From positions 903,772 to 967,771 of the forward strand of contig NZ_LT717701.1 of the NCBI RefSeq assembly GCF_900157385.1: 64,000 nucleotides of DNA, given 5' to 3'. The position numbers and the translations under genes were made by a program. Positions 25,532-34,125 of the stretch are shown here, piece by piece; position 1 is the first letter of the stretch; each line of letters opens with the position of its first letter. This DNA is from Mycobacterium terramassiliense. GTDB taxonomy: Bacteria; Actinomycetota; Actinomycetes; Mycobacteriales; Mycobacteriaceae. The notes beneath the pieces were generated by a model. It was not told where the DNA came from. It was given only the letters and a program-made list of their open reading frames with translations, and ran no database searches.

Positions 25532-27262
25532 TCACCCACCGACATCTCCCGCAAGTTCTGACCTTCGCCAGACGGGTCGCCAGTAGGCGTCAGCCTCGAT
25601 CTCGCGTTGGCGACGCCTAGCGGCGAACTCATCTAATTCCCGCTGGCGCTCGCAGGCCTTTATCTCCGCGTCACGTATCGCTTCATCGAGCCGAGCTGAT
25701 GCGTGCGCAGGTGTCAGGATCGGGATGCTCAGTTTGCGGGCGGACGAATGCCGAGAATCGTCCGCCTCGGGTGTGGTTGTGGCAAGCCATTGAACGGTTT
25801 TCGTGACGTTCACGGCGAGCTTGGCCCCATAAGCTTCCGCGCGTTCACGCAGCGCGACGACCTCGGGGTCCTCGCCGGCAATTGCCACTCGAAGCCCGCG
25901 GAGGTACCGCGCCTCGGGTGACGGTTCGGGCTCGGAGCATGCGGCAATGACCGAATTAACTTCCGATGCGAGATCCGTGAGCCCCAGCGCCTCGGCCACT
26001 AGGTACATTTCTCGGCGTCGCAGCGGTGTCAAAGCGGCCCACGGCCCATCCTTCTCATCGGCGAAGGTGGCGTCCCAGGCCTGGCGATGAATCTGCCGAA
26101 GCCGGGTGCCCGTCACGCCGGTCGCGATGGCCAGTCGAGTCAAATCGGAGGCCTCTTGCATCGTGAGCCGACCGTCGTGGACCGAGTCGTCGAGCAGCCG
26201 CCGGTACCTCTGGATTGCGCGCGGGTCACCTCTGCGGGTTCTCGTTGACTGGGGAAACGATGCCAGCAACTCTGCCATTGAGGCGCGCACGAGCGGTACG
26301 GGGCGGCAGCTGATCTGGCAGGTATCGAGCACCGGCGAAGGCGCACCGTAGCGCGGTGCCTGCGTGAAGTAGAGAGGAGACGGCGCTCGGTGCAGGAGCC
26401 ACAGCAGAACCTCTTTCGCCGCGCGTGCGTCACCCAATGCTGTGTGCCTGTCATGTGCCCACTCGCCAGTCGCCGTCTTGTACATCGCTGGCAAGCTGAA
26501 AGCACGGCCGTCGAGGTGGCGCCGACACGTCTCCAACGTGCAGACGCCGACGACGTCCGGCGGTGGGATTCCGGCTCGCCACGCGGCAATTGACAAAAAG
26601 CCTTCCTCGAAGGCGAAGTTGTGGGCGACGAGCACGGTCCCGGAAATGAAGGAGAACGTCTCCCGGAGCACGTCTTCGATGCGCGGCGCGCCGGCGAGAT
26701 CGCTGTCGAGGATACGGTGAACGCCGATTGCTTCCCGGCTCGAGCCCGGATTGTTCACCAACGTGGCGAACTCGTCGATTGTTCGTCCGTCGGCCGAGAA
26801 CTTGACGAGTCCGATCTCAACGATGCGGTCAATGTCGGGATCAAGCCCGGTCGTTTCCAGATCTACAACGGTGAAGGTCGCCTGTGCCGCCGGGTATGCA
26901 GTGACGCTGCGAGTGAGACGTGCGCAGGGAATTCTTGGGTGACGACGACGCGGCTGGACGCCGAGAGGCGCCCGCCTTTCTGCGACGTCGGTTGTCGAGT
27001 TCGACGCGCTGGGGCCAGATTTGGGGACGACCCAACCGACGACTGCCACGGTTAGGAACGCAAGCCACGACAGTTCGAACACCCACCCGACGACTGATCG
27101 CGCGGTGGATGGGTTGCCAGCGCCCATGTGGACGGCAATGTACGTGCCACACCACCACGGCCATGCCGACGCGCAGATCGCCGACGCCAAAAGCAAGATG
27201 ACTGTGCCGCCGCGTCCAGAGGAAGACGAACTGTGCCTTCGTCGCGATGTGCTCGGTGACAC
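25532..27262 (-). CDS. Membrane-anchored DEDDh exonuclease with helical and BRCT-like domains
   Basis: A protein of about 576 residues. Two hydrophobic segments come first (VILLLASAICASAWPWWCG and VVGWVFELSWLAFLTVAVVG), then a basic linker. The DnaQ-like exonuclease has Exo I FTVVDLETTGLD, Exo II VLVAHNFAFEEGFL and Exo III HTALGDARA. A helical TerB-like region follows (LDDSVHDGRLTMQEASDLTR), then a BRCT-like domain (LRVAIAGEDPEV, YGAKLAVNVTKTVQWLAT, RKLSIPIL) and a charged tail. The GTG at 27262 has AGGAG 6 bp upstream; ATG 27277 is the alternative, while the open frame back to 27514 would overlap the upstream gene. Same architecture as the exonuclease at 20951 but divergent in sequence. Membrane tethering of such a nuclease is unusual. 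Confidence 0.8.
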   Translation of the reverse strand: MSPSTSRRRHSSSSSGRGGTVILLLASAICASAWPWWCGTYIAVHMGAGNPSTARSVVGWVFELSWLAFLTVAVVGWVVPKSGPSASNSTTDVAERRAPLGVQPRRRHPRIPCARLTRSVTAYPAAQATFTVVDLETTGLDPDIDRIVEIGLVKFSADGRTIDEFATLVNNPGSSREAIGVHRILDSDLAGAPRIEDVLRETFSFISGTVLVAHNFAFEEGFLSIAAWRAGIPPPDVVGVCTLETCRRHLDGRAFSLPAMYKTATGEWAHDRHTALGDARAAKEVLLWLLHRAPSPLYFTQAPRYGAPSPVLDTCQISCRPVPLVRASMAELLASFPQSTRTRRGDPRAIQRYRRLLDDSVHDGRLTMQEASDLTRLAIATGVTGTRLRQIHRQAWDATFADEKDGPWAALTPLRRREMYLVAEALGLTDLASEVNSVIAACSEPEPSPEARYLRGLRVAIAGEDPEVVALRERAEAYGAKLAVNVTKTVQWLATTTPEADDSRHSSARKLSIPILTPAHASARLDEAIRDAEIKACERQRELDEFAARRRQREIEADAYWRPVWRRSELAGDVGG

Positions 27263-27284
27263 GCACGGCTCCTGCATCTGGTGA

Positions 27285-27827
27285 TCAATCTCCGAAGCCC
27301 CAAGAATCCGCCGAACGCCGTTGCGCGCGAATCTCGGTCTCGCTAATTTGTCGTGGAAATGCGACGCCGACGCCCGGCGATGCGGCCGAGGCATGCAACT
27401 CCAGCGCACCCCACCGGGGTGTGTCTGCCGGCACGTCGAACGACAACACCACCGACACGCGCGCACCGGGGAAGACGGTGACCCCGCCGGCCAGCGCTGT
27501 CGATAATGCCGCACCGTTATCGACGTGGAAGACGACGCCTTCGACCTTGAGCTTTTGATCGGCCGCCGAAAACACCTTCGGTTCTGTGCCGGTGTTTGTC
27601 ATTGTCAGGTGGGCATTGACGAAAGCACGCTTCGCGGTGGCCTGCTCGGACCGATCGACGAAGGTCAAGAGGAACACAAAGTCATCGTCGATGGCCAGCT
27701 GTCCCAGGCGAACCAGATGAAATCTCGCTTGCCGGGCGCGAAGTGGATCCGTCACCGCCGGTGCGAGCGCGTTGCCAACATGTCGGAAACAACGGCAACC
27801 GTTGATGCCGCGGCAGCGCGCAGCCAT
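27285..27827 (-). CDS. DUF4352-like protein, N-terminus uncertain
   Basis: The 180-residue frame contains a DUF4352 (telokin-like, extracytoplasmic beta-sandwich) domain from about residue 45: LTFVDRSEQATAK, VNAHLTMTNTGTEPKVF, ADQKLKVEGVVFHVDNGAA, PGARVSVVLSFDVPADTP, GALELHASA. Family members normally begin with a signal peptide or lipobox; the first 45 residues here are Arg/Cys-rich and show none. The 5' end is therefore either misread, frameshifted or lost. The stop lies 22 bp before the exonuclease start at 27262, so both may be cotranscribed. Confidence 0.6.
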   Translation of the reverse strand: MAARCRGINGCRCFRHVGNALAPAVTDPLRARQARFHLVRLGQLAIDDDFVFLLTFVDRSEQATAKRAFVNAHLTMTNTGTEPKVFSAADQKLKVEGVVFHVDNGAALSTALAGGVTVFPGARVSVVLSFDVPADTPRWGALELHASAASPGVGVAFPRQISETEIRAQRRSADSWGFGD

Positions 27828-28189
27828 TCAAACCTACGCCGAGGCCGCTGTCTGCGGACAGCTGGCATCCAGGCGCTACAGGCCAACAAGCCGGACGTCA
27901 TATACGTATCCTCATGCGGAATCCTGGTAATCAGTGGGGGCGTCGGTATAACGCGTGAACATTACCTAGCCAGATGCGGCCAACGAGAACGTTATTACAT
28001 TTTGCAAAGAATTCTACAAGTGGAATCTCTTGCGCTGGGGCTTCAAACATGCACTGCGGCAACAGGTATCGGTCGCGCCGCGTGCGATCCCACCTACCGC
28101 AAATGTTTTCATTTGCAGCGCTGAGGAAGTGCCCGGGTACCGGTCGTTTCGTTGAACCTGTACTGCTGCAGGCCGTTACTCGGGCGGTT
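27828..28189. other. Intergenic, AT-richer by eye
   Basis: No gene seen. It contains a small palindrome GCAAATG-TTTT-CATTTGC near 28100 and a stretch resembling the 24.85/25.02-kb repeats. Confidence 0.4.
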
Positions 28190-28593
28190 TCAAGGTTTGC
28201 TTGCAACAGTGGCTTCTGACGCGGTTGACAGTAGCCGATCGAGGACTTTGGCGGGGCTGTCCCAGTCGAAGCGTTTCCGGGGCCGGTTGTTGAGCTCGAT
28301 GGCAACCTCGTCAAGATGGGCAGCCGAGTGCACCGAAAGGTCAGTGCCCTTTGGAAAGTATTGCCGCAGAGGGCCGTTTGTGTTTTCGTTACTGCCGCGC
28401 TGCCACGGCGAATGTGGGTCACAGAAGTAGATATCGATCCCGGCGGCGATGCTGATACGGGCGTGGGCCGCCATTTCGTGGCCCTGATCCCAGGTCAGCG
28501 TTTTCCACAGATTCTGAGGAAGGGCTTGGATCTTGGCGATCATGGCTTCGGCGACCACGTCGGCCTCGCGGCTAGCGGGCAGGTGCAGCAGCT
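28190..28593 (-). pseudogene. IS30-family transposase, 3' fragment
   Basis: About 134 codons of the C-terminal catalytic part of an IS30-family DDE transposase: LLHLPASREADVVAEAM, LTWDQGHEMAAH with the second catalytic Asp, and DPHSPWQRGSNENTNGPLRQ with the catalytic Glu, then FPKGTDLSVHSAAHL. The 5' part is gone: homology stops exactly where the left inverted repeat of the IS256 element begins at 28594. The missing half is not found on the other side of that element (31545 onward), so a deletion accompanied or followed that insertion. Confidence 0.88.
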
Positions 28594-28622
28594 GGGGACT
28601 GTGGAAATAACGGTGTTTCCGG
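28594..28622. repeat. IS256 left terminal inverted repeat
   Basis: Starts GGGGACT and ends TAACGGTGTTTCCGG; the middle 7 bp differ from the right copy, the outer 7 and inner 15 are identical. Confidence 0.9.
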
Positions 28623-29477
28623 CACTGACACGCTGAGCGATGCTCGGCGAGAAAGGTGCCGTGATGACGACACTGGAAGATGTGGCGAAGAAGAAGGCGG
28701 CTGAGCAGTCCGCAGAGCAGAAGGCCGCGGTCGAGCTGGTCCGACTGGCCCAAGAACAGGGCCTGTCGCTGACCGGGCCCGATGGGCTGCTCAAGCAGTT
28801 GACCAAGACGGTGCTCGAAACCGCGCTCAACGAGGAGATGACCGAGCACCTGGGCTATGAGAAACACGACCCGCCCGAGGCGGGCTCGGGCAACATCCGC
28901 AACGGCACCCGCACCAAGACGGTGCTGACCGACACCACTGGCCCGGTCGAACTCGATGTGCCGCGCGATCGGGCATCGACGTTCGAGCCCCAGATTGTCA
29001 AGAAGCGCCAACGCCGACTGTCTGGGGTGGACGAGGTGGTCTTGTCGTTGTACGCCAAAGGTCTTACTACCGGGGAGATTTCAGCGCATTTCGCCGAAAT
29101 TTACGGGGCGTCGGTCTCCAAGGAGACGATCAGCCGCATCACCGACAAGGTGATCGAGGAGATGAATGATTGGTCGGTGCGGCCCCTGGATGAAACCTAC
29201 GCAGCCATCTTCATCGACGCGATCGTGGTCAAGGTCCGCGACGGCCAGGTCGCCAACCGCCCGTTCTACGCCGCCATCGGGGTCACTTTGGCCGGGGAAC
29301 GCGACATCCTCGGCTTGTGGGCCGGCACCGGTGGGGAGGGTGCGAAGTTCTGGATGAGCGTGCTGACCGATCTACGCAATCGCGGGTGTCGTGACGCGTT
29401 GTTCGTCTGTTGTGACGGGCTGACCGGGCTGCCCGAATCCATTGCCGCGATCTGGCCACAGGCCATCGTTCAAACCT

Positions 29478-29721
29478 CATCTATCGACAATGGGTGGGCC
29501 GGGATGGTCTCGGCGTTCACCTGCACCACCACGGGCAGGACCTATGCAAACGCGTCACCTTCGAGGTCCACATGCAGACCCGTCCGCCCGTGGTGGCTGC
29601 GGGGCTCGGACCGGCCAGCGAGAGCAGCACCACCGGTATCAGCGGTGAGTGCCGAGATGAGGTTCCGGGCGGGCCTCGCAATTGCAGCGTGAACCTTCAA
29701 GGTCGAAGGGATCTGACTGCA
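29478..29721 (+). ncRNA. Candidate IS110 bridge RNA region, copy 2
   Basis: Left end before the transposase. An 11-bp perfect stem (29526-29536 with 29586-29596) encloses a second 6-bp stem (29538-29543 with 29564-29569). Inside, CAAAC (29547-29551) equals the left target beside the core. ATGCAG (29572-29577), after the inner stem, is complementary to the right target CTGCAT including the core. Downstream, GTGAGT (29645-29650) resembles the left donor GGGAGT (5 of 6), and AGATGAG (29655-29661) is complementary to the right donor CTCATCT including the core. Boundaries of the RNA itself are unknown. Confidence 0.65.
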
Positions 29722-30945
29722 ATGAATCAGGATAGTCCGAGCGATTTACACGCCAGGTTTTGGTGCGGCATCGACTGGGGCGGACGTTTCCATCACGTCT
29801 GTGTCCTGGATGACGATGGTCAGCAGCTGCTCAGCCGCAGAATCGCGCATACCGTCGAGGGTCTGAGCGCTCTTGTCGCGATGATCGCGGCGCTGCCCGG
29901 TTCGGTGCGCATCGCGATCGAACGCGCAGAGGGATTGCTCGTCGAACACCTTCAACTTCATTGCGACGTCGAAATCTATTGTGTATCACCAAAAATCTCG
30001 GCGCGGGCGCGCGAACGGTATCGGATGGCGGCGGCGAAGTCCGATGAGTTCGATGCCTATGTTCTGGCTGACACGTTGCGTCATCAGCATGCCCAGTGGC
30101 GGCCGCTGGTCATGCCGTCGCCGGTGTTGGCGGAGCTGATCGCGGTGAGCCGGGATCGTCAACGGATCCTGGACTTGCAGGTGGACACCGAGAATCGGTT
30201 GCGCGCCATCTTGGAGTCCTACCACCCCGCGCCGTTGCACCTGTTTTCCTCACTGGACCGCGACATCACTTTGGCGTTCATCCGGACCTACCCCACCCCG
30301 GCACAGGCGAGCAGAATCAGTGCGGCACGGATGGGCGCATTCACGAGCCGTCACGGCTACAGCGGTCGCCAGAAGGCCGAGTCGCTCGTTGACCGGATGC
30401 ATCCGCACTTGCTCTCGGCAAGTGACGGCACGGTCGCCGGAAAAGCACTGGCGGCCAAAGCATTCACAGAACAACTCACCCTACTCAATGCCCATCTGCG
30501 CATCCATGACAAGCGCCTAGATGAACTGCTCGCCGCTCACCCAGACACCCCGATCTTCACGAGTTTCCCCGGTATCGGACCCGTCATCGCAGCAGTGTTG
30601 ATCTCCGAGATGGGCGAAGCCAGACAACGCTTCCCCTCACCGCCGTCGCTGCTAGCCGACTCCGGGCTGGCTCCGGTCACCAAGGCATCCGGGCGCACTC
30701 GCCAGGTGAGGTTCCGCTACGCCGCCAACCGGCGGATGCGACATGCCATCGACTGGTGGATGTTCGTCGCCGTCCGTGAAGATCCCTGGTCAGCTGACAT
30801 TTACCAACGCGCACGCGCGGCCGGCCAGCCCCACCACCGCGCGTTGCGCGGTCTCGGCGCCCGCTGGGTGCGGATTCTGTGGCGCTGCTGGACTGACCAC
30901 ATCACCTACGATCCGGCCATTCATCACCGCATGACCGTGGCCTAA
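29722..30945 (+). CDS. IS110-family DEDD transposase/recombinase
   Basis: A 407-residue recombinase, intact. DEDD residues: Asp18 (CGIDWGG), Glu67 (IAIERAEG), Asp108 and Asp111 (KSDEFDAYVLAD). The C-terminal domain shows FTSFPGIGPVIAAVLISEMG and SGLAPVTKASGRTRQ with the probable catalytic serine. The open frame runs back to 29494 through the structured left end, but MNQDSPSDLHARFW at 29722 begins the family homology. It belongs to a different subgroup from copy 1: the proteins are only distantly alike, although both have bridge-RNA-like left ends. Confidence 0.95.
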   Translation: MNQDSPSDLHARFWCGIDWGGRFHHVCVLDDDGQQLLSRRIAHTVEGLSALVAMIAALPGSVRIAIERAEGLLVEHLQLHCDVEIYCVSPKISARARERYRMAAAKSDEFDAYVLADTLRHQHAQWRPLVMPSPVLAELIAVSRDRQRILDLQVDTENRLRAILESYHPAPLHLFSSLDRDITLAFIRTYPTPAQASRISAARMGAFTSRHGYSGRQKAESLVDRMHPHLLSASDGTVAGKALAAKAFTEQLTLLNAHLRIHDKRLDELLAAHPDTPIFTSFPGIGPVIAAVLISEMGEARQRFPSPPSLLADSGLAPVTKASGRTRQVRFRYAANRRMRHAIDWWMFVAVREDPWSADIYQRARAAGQPHHRALRGLGARWVRILWRCWTDHITYDPAIHHRMTVA

Positions 30946-31515
30946 CCAACCAAACGCTTTGCCATTCCGCGCCGTCGCAAACCTGGTCAGACGCGGCGGT
31001 CGAGCACGCCACGGACTGAAAGGTTGACAGTGGGAGTCTGCATCATCCACTTGCTGCGCAACACTTTTCGGCTCACCTCCCGTAAGTACTGGGATGAGAT
31101 CAAGCGTGATGTCAAACCGATCTACACCGCAGTCAACGCTACCGCGGCCCGCAAGGCGTTCGACGAGCTGGCCGAGAAATGGGGGCAGCGCTACCCGGCG
31201 GTGATCCGCCTATGGGACAACGCCTGGGACGAGTTCATCCCGTTCCTGGATTATGACCTGGAGATCCGCCGCGTCATCTGTAGCACCAATGCGATCGAAT
31301 CCCTCAACGCCCGCTACCGCCGCGCGATCAAGGCCCGCGGACACTTCCCCTCCGAGCAGGCCGCGCTCAAGTGCCTCTACCTGGTTACCAGATCACTGGA
31401 CCCAACCGGTGCCGGCAGGGCACGATGGATGATGCGGTGGAAACCTGCCCTGAATGCGTTCGCGATCACCTTCGGCGACCGATTCCCGGCAGCCGAAACC
31501 TACTGATGAAAACCG

Positions 31516-31544
31516 CCGGAAACACCGTTAGCGAGATAGTCCCC
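31516..31544. repeat. IS256 right terminal inverted repeat
   Basis: Complement of the left repeat over 22 of 29 positions: inner 15 and outer 7 bp identical, central 7 bp different. It begins 10 bp after the transposase stop. Confidence 0.9.
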
Positions 31545-31553
31545 TCGGCCACC

Positions 31554-32087
31554 CTACGAGAAAGTGGTCTGTGCGCAAGTGCTCGGTGAGGTGGTGTTGA
31601 CGCCGGGGTAGACGACCTGGATGTGGGTGCAGACGATGACGTTGACATCGGTCTTGGGCTGGCCCGTCGACCAGTCGGCCGAGTCGATGCGCCCGGTTGT
31701 CTGGTACTTGTCGGGCGGACCTTCACCGAAGTACACGGTGGTGATCTCGTCGGAACCCAATGCCTTGTTGACTCGCTCGAACTGGCCGTTGGCGTGCGCG
31801 TCCAAATAGGCCATCCGGTTTGGTGATCGGGCTTCGGTGGTCTGGCGCGCCCACAGGCCGGGCGGGAAGCCGGTCGCACCGTCGGGGGTGCGCACATCGG
31901 CCCCGACGGTGAAGTCGCAGTGGCCGTCAGCTTTATAGCAATCGAGGAAGGCGTGGGTCTCCAGCTGGTTGGCGCCGTCCAAGGGAAACAGGGTGGTGGC
32001 GGTGTTGGTGGCCGCCAAGCACACGGGAGCGGGCGCAAATGTCAACGTCGATCCGACGACTGCAAACCCCGCAATGAGCCGCTTCAC
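31554..32087 (-). CDS. Secreted conserved protein of unknown function
   Basis: A 177-residue protein with a signal peptide (VKRLIAGFAVVGSTLTFAPA, cleavage near CLAAT). The mature part contains FLDCYKADGHCDFTVGAD, VRTPDGATGFPPGLWARQTTE and a C-terminal CTHIQVVYPGV; four cysteines could pair outside the membrane. The GTG at 32087 was chosen because GGAAGGAG lies 7 bp upstream; the frame is open to 32114. The gene ends only 10 bp from the IS256 right repeat, so the insertion just missed it. Similar exported proteins occur in mycobacteria; no function is known to me. Confidence 0.65.
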   Translation of the reverse strand: MKRLIAGFAVVGSTLTFAPAPVCLAATNTATTLFPLDGANQLETHAFLDCYKADGHCDFTVGADVRTPDGATGFPPGLWARQTTEARSPNRMAYLDAHANGQFERVNKALGSDEITTVYFGEGPPDKYQTTGRIDSADWSTGQPKTDVNVIVCTHIQVVYPGVNTTSPSTCAQTTFS

Positions 32088-33075
32088 CCTGACTCCTTCC
32101 CGCTTCATCGACAAAATAACCTCGACTACGTACCTGACTATCGTCTATGGCGGACGTCATCTGGATACCAGACGGAAGAAGGCGACCCCAATATATCGCA
32201 CGATGTACGGCATCGGCATGGGCTGCGAATCTCGTTGAGTGGCAGCCCTTTCGGTCCTGAAGCACACATGAGCGCTACTCGCGGGTAGTTTCAGGTTGAA
32301 GTTTGCCAGCTGCTGCAAGGATTTGCTAAGCCGCTAAGTGCAGAACCTTGTCCAGTAATTATGTATGCCAAGGGCATTGCCAGTACTGGAAAGTCGCGAG
32401 CGGTTTCGTCAATTTCCTCGAAACAGCATCGTTCCTCGGCCGCCTCTTCGGTACTGTTCCACACACGTCAGATCATGGCTATCAGGTTTTTCTCGGAGGA
32501 CTGCAGATGCGGCTAGTGCTTCACCTCTAATTTCGTTGCTCAACACCATGAAAGGGAGCCCGGACCGGTCGATGGTCGAGGCTCACCGGTGACTCGGAGG
32601 GAGTTACCGGTGCCGGCTGAGCATACCGGTGACTCGCGAGGGCTGCTGCTGGTCCAAAATTCCCTTTCCTTGCCGGCGGCAGACGGGCAGCTTTCCCGCG
32701 GGGCCCCACCCTCACGGGAAAGCTGCCCGTACATCAATTGCGGAGATGTCATCAACGTGAGCTTGGTGCGCATCATCGGTACTAGCGACGGACCATGTTG
32801 TCCGGGAGGGGGATTGAATGGAGCCGCGGCGCGGCGATCGGCAGCCACGCAGCTCGACGGGGTTTACCCCGCGAGGTTGGGGCGTGACGTTTCCGGCTGA
32901 CGATTCAGGACCGTCGAGTGTGACCGCCAAGGCCTTGTCCAGCATCTGCTTTTCGATCGCGGCCCACTACGTGGCGGCGGCGCCGGTACTACAGCCCGGT
33001 CGGAGGGGGCCTGGCGCAGACGTGCTCTTGGATGCGCGGCCTGAATCGGCCGGCACGGCTGGGTAACAGACTGCA
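32088..33075. other. Intergenic region before orphan PPE gene
   Basis: About 990 bp. ACCGGTGACTCG occurs twice near 32584 and 32624, and the palindromic repeat at 32683-32730 is described separately. No supported gene. Confidence 0.45.
32683..32730. repeat. Palindromic repeat, copy 1 (16-bp perfect arms)
   Basis: ACGGGCAGCTTTCCCG (32683-32698) is matched perfectly by its complement at 32715-32730, with a 16-nt loop. The same core and the preceding GGCGGCAG recur at 34682-34732. It lies 346 bp before a PPE gene. It could act as a terminator, a REP-like element or a regulatory hairpin. Confidence 0.8.
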
Positions 33076-34125
33076 ATGGTGAACTTGTCGGTTCTTCCGC
33101 CAGAGGTGAATTCCGCGCTGATCTACAGCGCTCCTGGCTGGGAAAAGCTGGGTGCCGCAGCGTCAGAGTGGGAGTGCTTCGCGACGGGATTCCATTTGAT
33201 CGCGGTTTCGTTTAAGGCGACGTTCGCGGGACTGATTACAAACTGGCCCGGTCCGGCGGGGATTTGGATGGCAGGTGCAGCAGCGCATTACGCGTCGCGC
33301 ATGACCGTGTTGGCGGCGCAGGCGGCCGGCGCCTGCGCCAACGCCAAGGCTGCCGAAAAGACCTCCAAGACGGTGTTCGGCATGGCGGTTCCGCCGCTAG
33401 TGATCGCGGCCAATCGGTCCTGGCTCGCGACGCTGGCAACGCACAATCTGCTGGGGCAGAACGCTCACGCGATTGCCGTCACAGAGGCTCACTACCTGGA
33501 AATGTGGGCTCAGGATGCGGTGACGATGAACGGGTACGTAACGGCGTTCCACAGTGAGGTCAAGACATCGTTATCGTCGAAGCCCGCGCTGGCGACCACG
33601 TACTCGACGACTTCAACCACCACTGCCGCCGATGACTGCCTGTCGGCGATCTTCGCCAGTAGGGTGACCGAAATACGTTGGGCCCTAGGCTCGCTGCTGG
33701 CAGAGGGGTGGCTGCTCGACAACGTCGGCCAGTTGCCCTCCGGGGGTGCCGCATCGCCGCGTTCGCCGGGCGGCGGGCCGAGCGATGCGGCCAGCGCTTC
33801 GGAGGGGTTGGCGATGTACCCCATCGGCATGTTGGTGCAGGCGGCACGGATGTCCCCGACCGGCGCAGCGGAGCTGAGCGCCAAAGGTAACGGGCTGTTC
33901 AACGGTTTTGGTCGGCTCGTCGACTACGTCTCTGGGTCGCGGGCGGAAAGGGGGAGCGACCAGCCGACGGCGTGGGTTGCGGACGTCTCCGCGCAGATGG
34001 CGCGGGCGCTCACGATGGGGGCGTTGTCGATACCGCCGGCGTGGTTGTCGGCAGCACCGGAGGTCGGCCACAGCCCATCGCAATTGCCTTGCGCTGTGGG
34101 CCGCGGAGCATTGACCGTCCTCTGA
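33076..34125 (+). CDS. PPE family protein, SVP-like, orphan
   Basis: A 349-residue PPE protein. The N-terminal domain has LPPEVNSALIYSAPG, a W-x-G turn changed to NWPGPAG, and the usual VPPLVIAANRSWL and HYLEMWAQDAVTMNGY. The C-terminal domain carries GALSIPPAW, the Gxx-S-(V/I)-P-xx-W motif of the SVP subgroup. PPE proteins are exported by type VII (ESX) systems, normally as a dimer with a PE partner; none is encoded nearby. The centre is Ser/Thr-rich and low in the hydrophobic repeats usual for the family, so it may be drifting. The ATG at 33076 lacks a clear ribosome site. Confidence 0.85.
   Translation: MVNLSVLPPEVNSALIYSAPGWEKLGAAASEWECFATGFHLIAVSFKATFAGLITNWPGPAGIWMAGAAAHYASRMTVLAAQAAGACANAKAAEKTSKTVFGMAVPPLVIAANRSWLATLATHNLLGQNAHAIAVTEAHYLEMWAQDAVTMNGYVTAFHSEVKTSLSSKPALATTYSTTSTTTAADDCLSAIFASRVTEIRWALGSLLAEGWLLDNVGQLPSGGAASPRSPGGGPSDAASASEGLAMYPIGMLVQAARMSPTGAAELSAKGNGLFNGFGRLVDYVSGSRAERGSDQPTAWVADVSAQMARALTMGALSIPPAWLSAAPEVGHSPSQLPCAVGRGALTVL

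Larger units (their letters stand above)
29478..31039 (+). mobile_element. IS110-family insertion sequence, copy 2
   Basis: 1562 bp inserted in the IS256 transposase gene. Boundaries come from the broken frame: host sequence ends ...CAAACCT at 29477 and resumes GCATCATCC at 31040, with a CT dinucleotide shared by both junctions (29476-29477 and 31038-31039). This equals the CT core known for IS621-type IS110 elements. Left end 244 bp, transposase, right end 92-94 bp. No inverted repeats or target duplication. Confidence 0.92.
28667..31506 (+). pseudogene. IS256-family transposase, split by IS110 insertion
   Basis: N-terminal half 28667-29477 and C-terminal half 31040-31506 together give about 426 residues, the family norm. 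DDE residues are visible on both sides: FIDAIVVKVRDG and VCCDGLTGLPE in the first half, STNAIESLNARYRRAI (catalytic Glu) in the second. The halves join in frame as ...AIVQT-CIIHLLRNTF when 29478-31039 is removed, so precise excision would restore the gene. The ATG at 28667 (MTTLEDVAKKKAAEQ) has AAAGG nearby; a start at 28640 is possible. As it stands the protein is truncated after unrelated codons at 29692. Confidence 0.9.
28594..31544 (+). mobile_element. IS256-family insertion sequence, interrupted by IS110 copy 2
   Basis: Bounded by 29-bp terminal inverted repeats (28594-28622 and 31516-31544). Without the nested IS110 element its length is about 1.39 kb, normal for IS256. No 8- or 9-bp target duplication is seen: the flanks are CAGCAGCT on the left and TCGGCCAC on the right. 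The left flank is IS30 DNA and the right is not, consistent with a rearrangement at one end. Confidence 0.88.

Noticed and set aside
25291..25620. 109-codon plus-strand frame
   Set aside because: Overlaps the 3' end of the exonuclease gene on the other strand and has no ribosome site or known domain.
28586..31552. Target-site duplication around the IS256 element
   Set aside because: The flanks CAGCAGCT and TCGGCCAC do not match in any 8- or 9-bp alignment.
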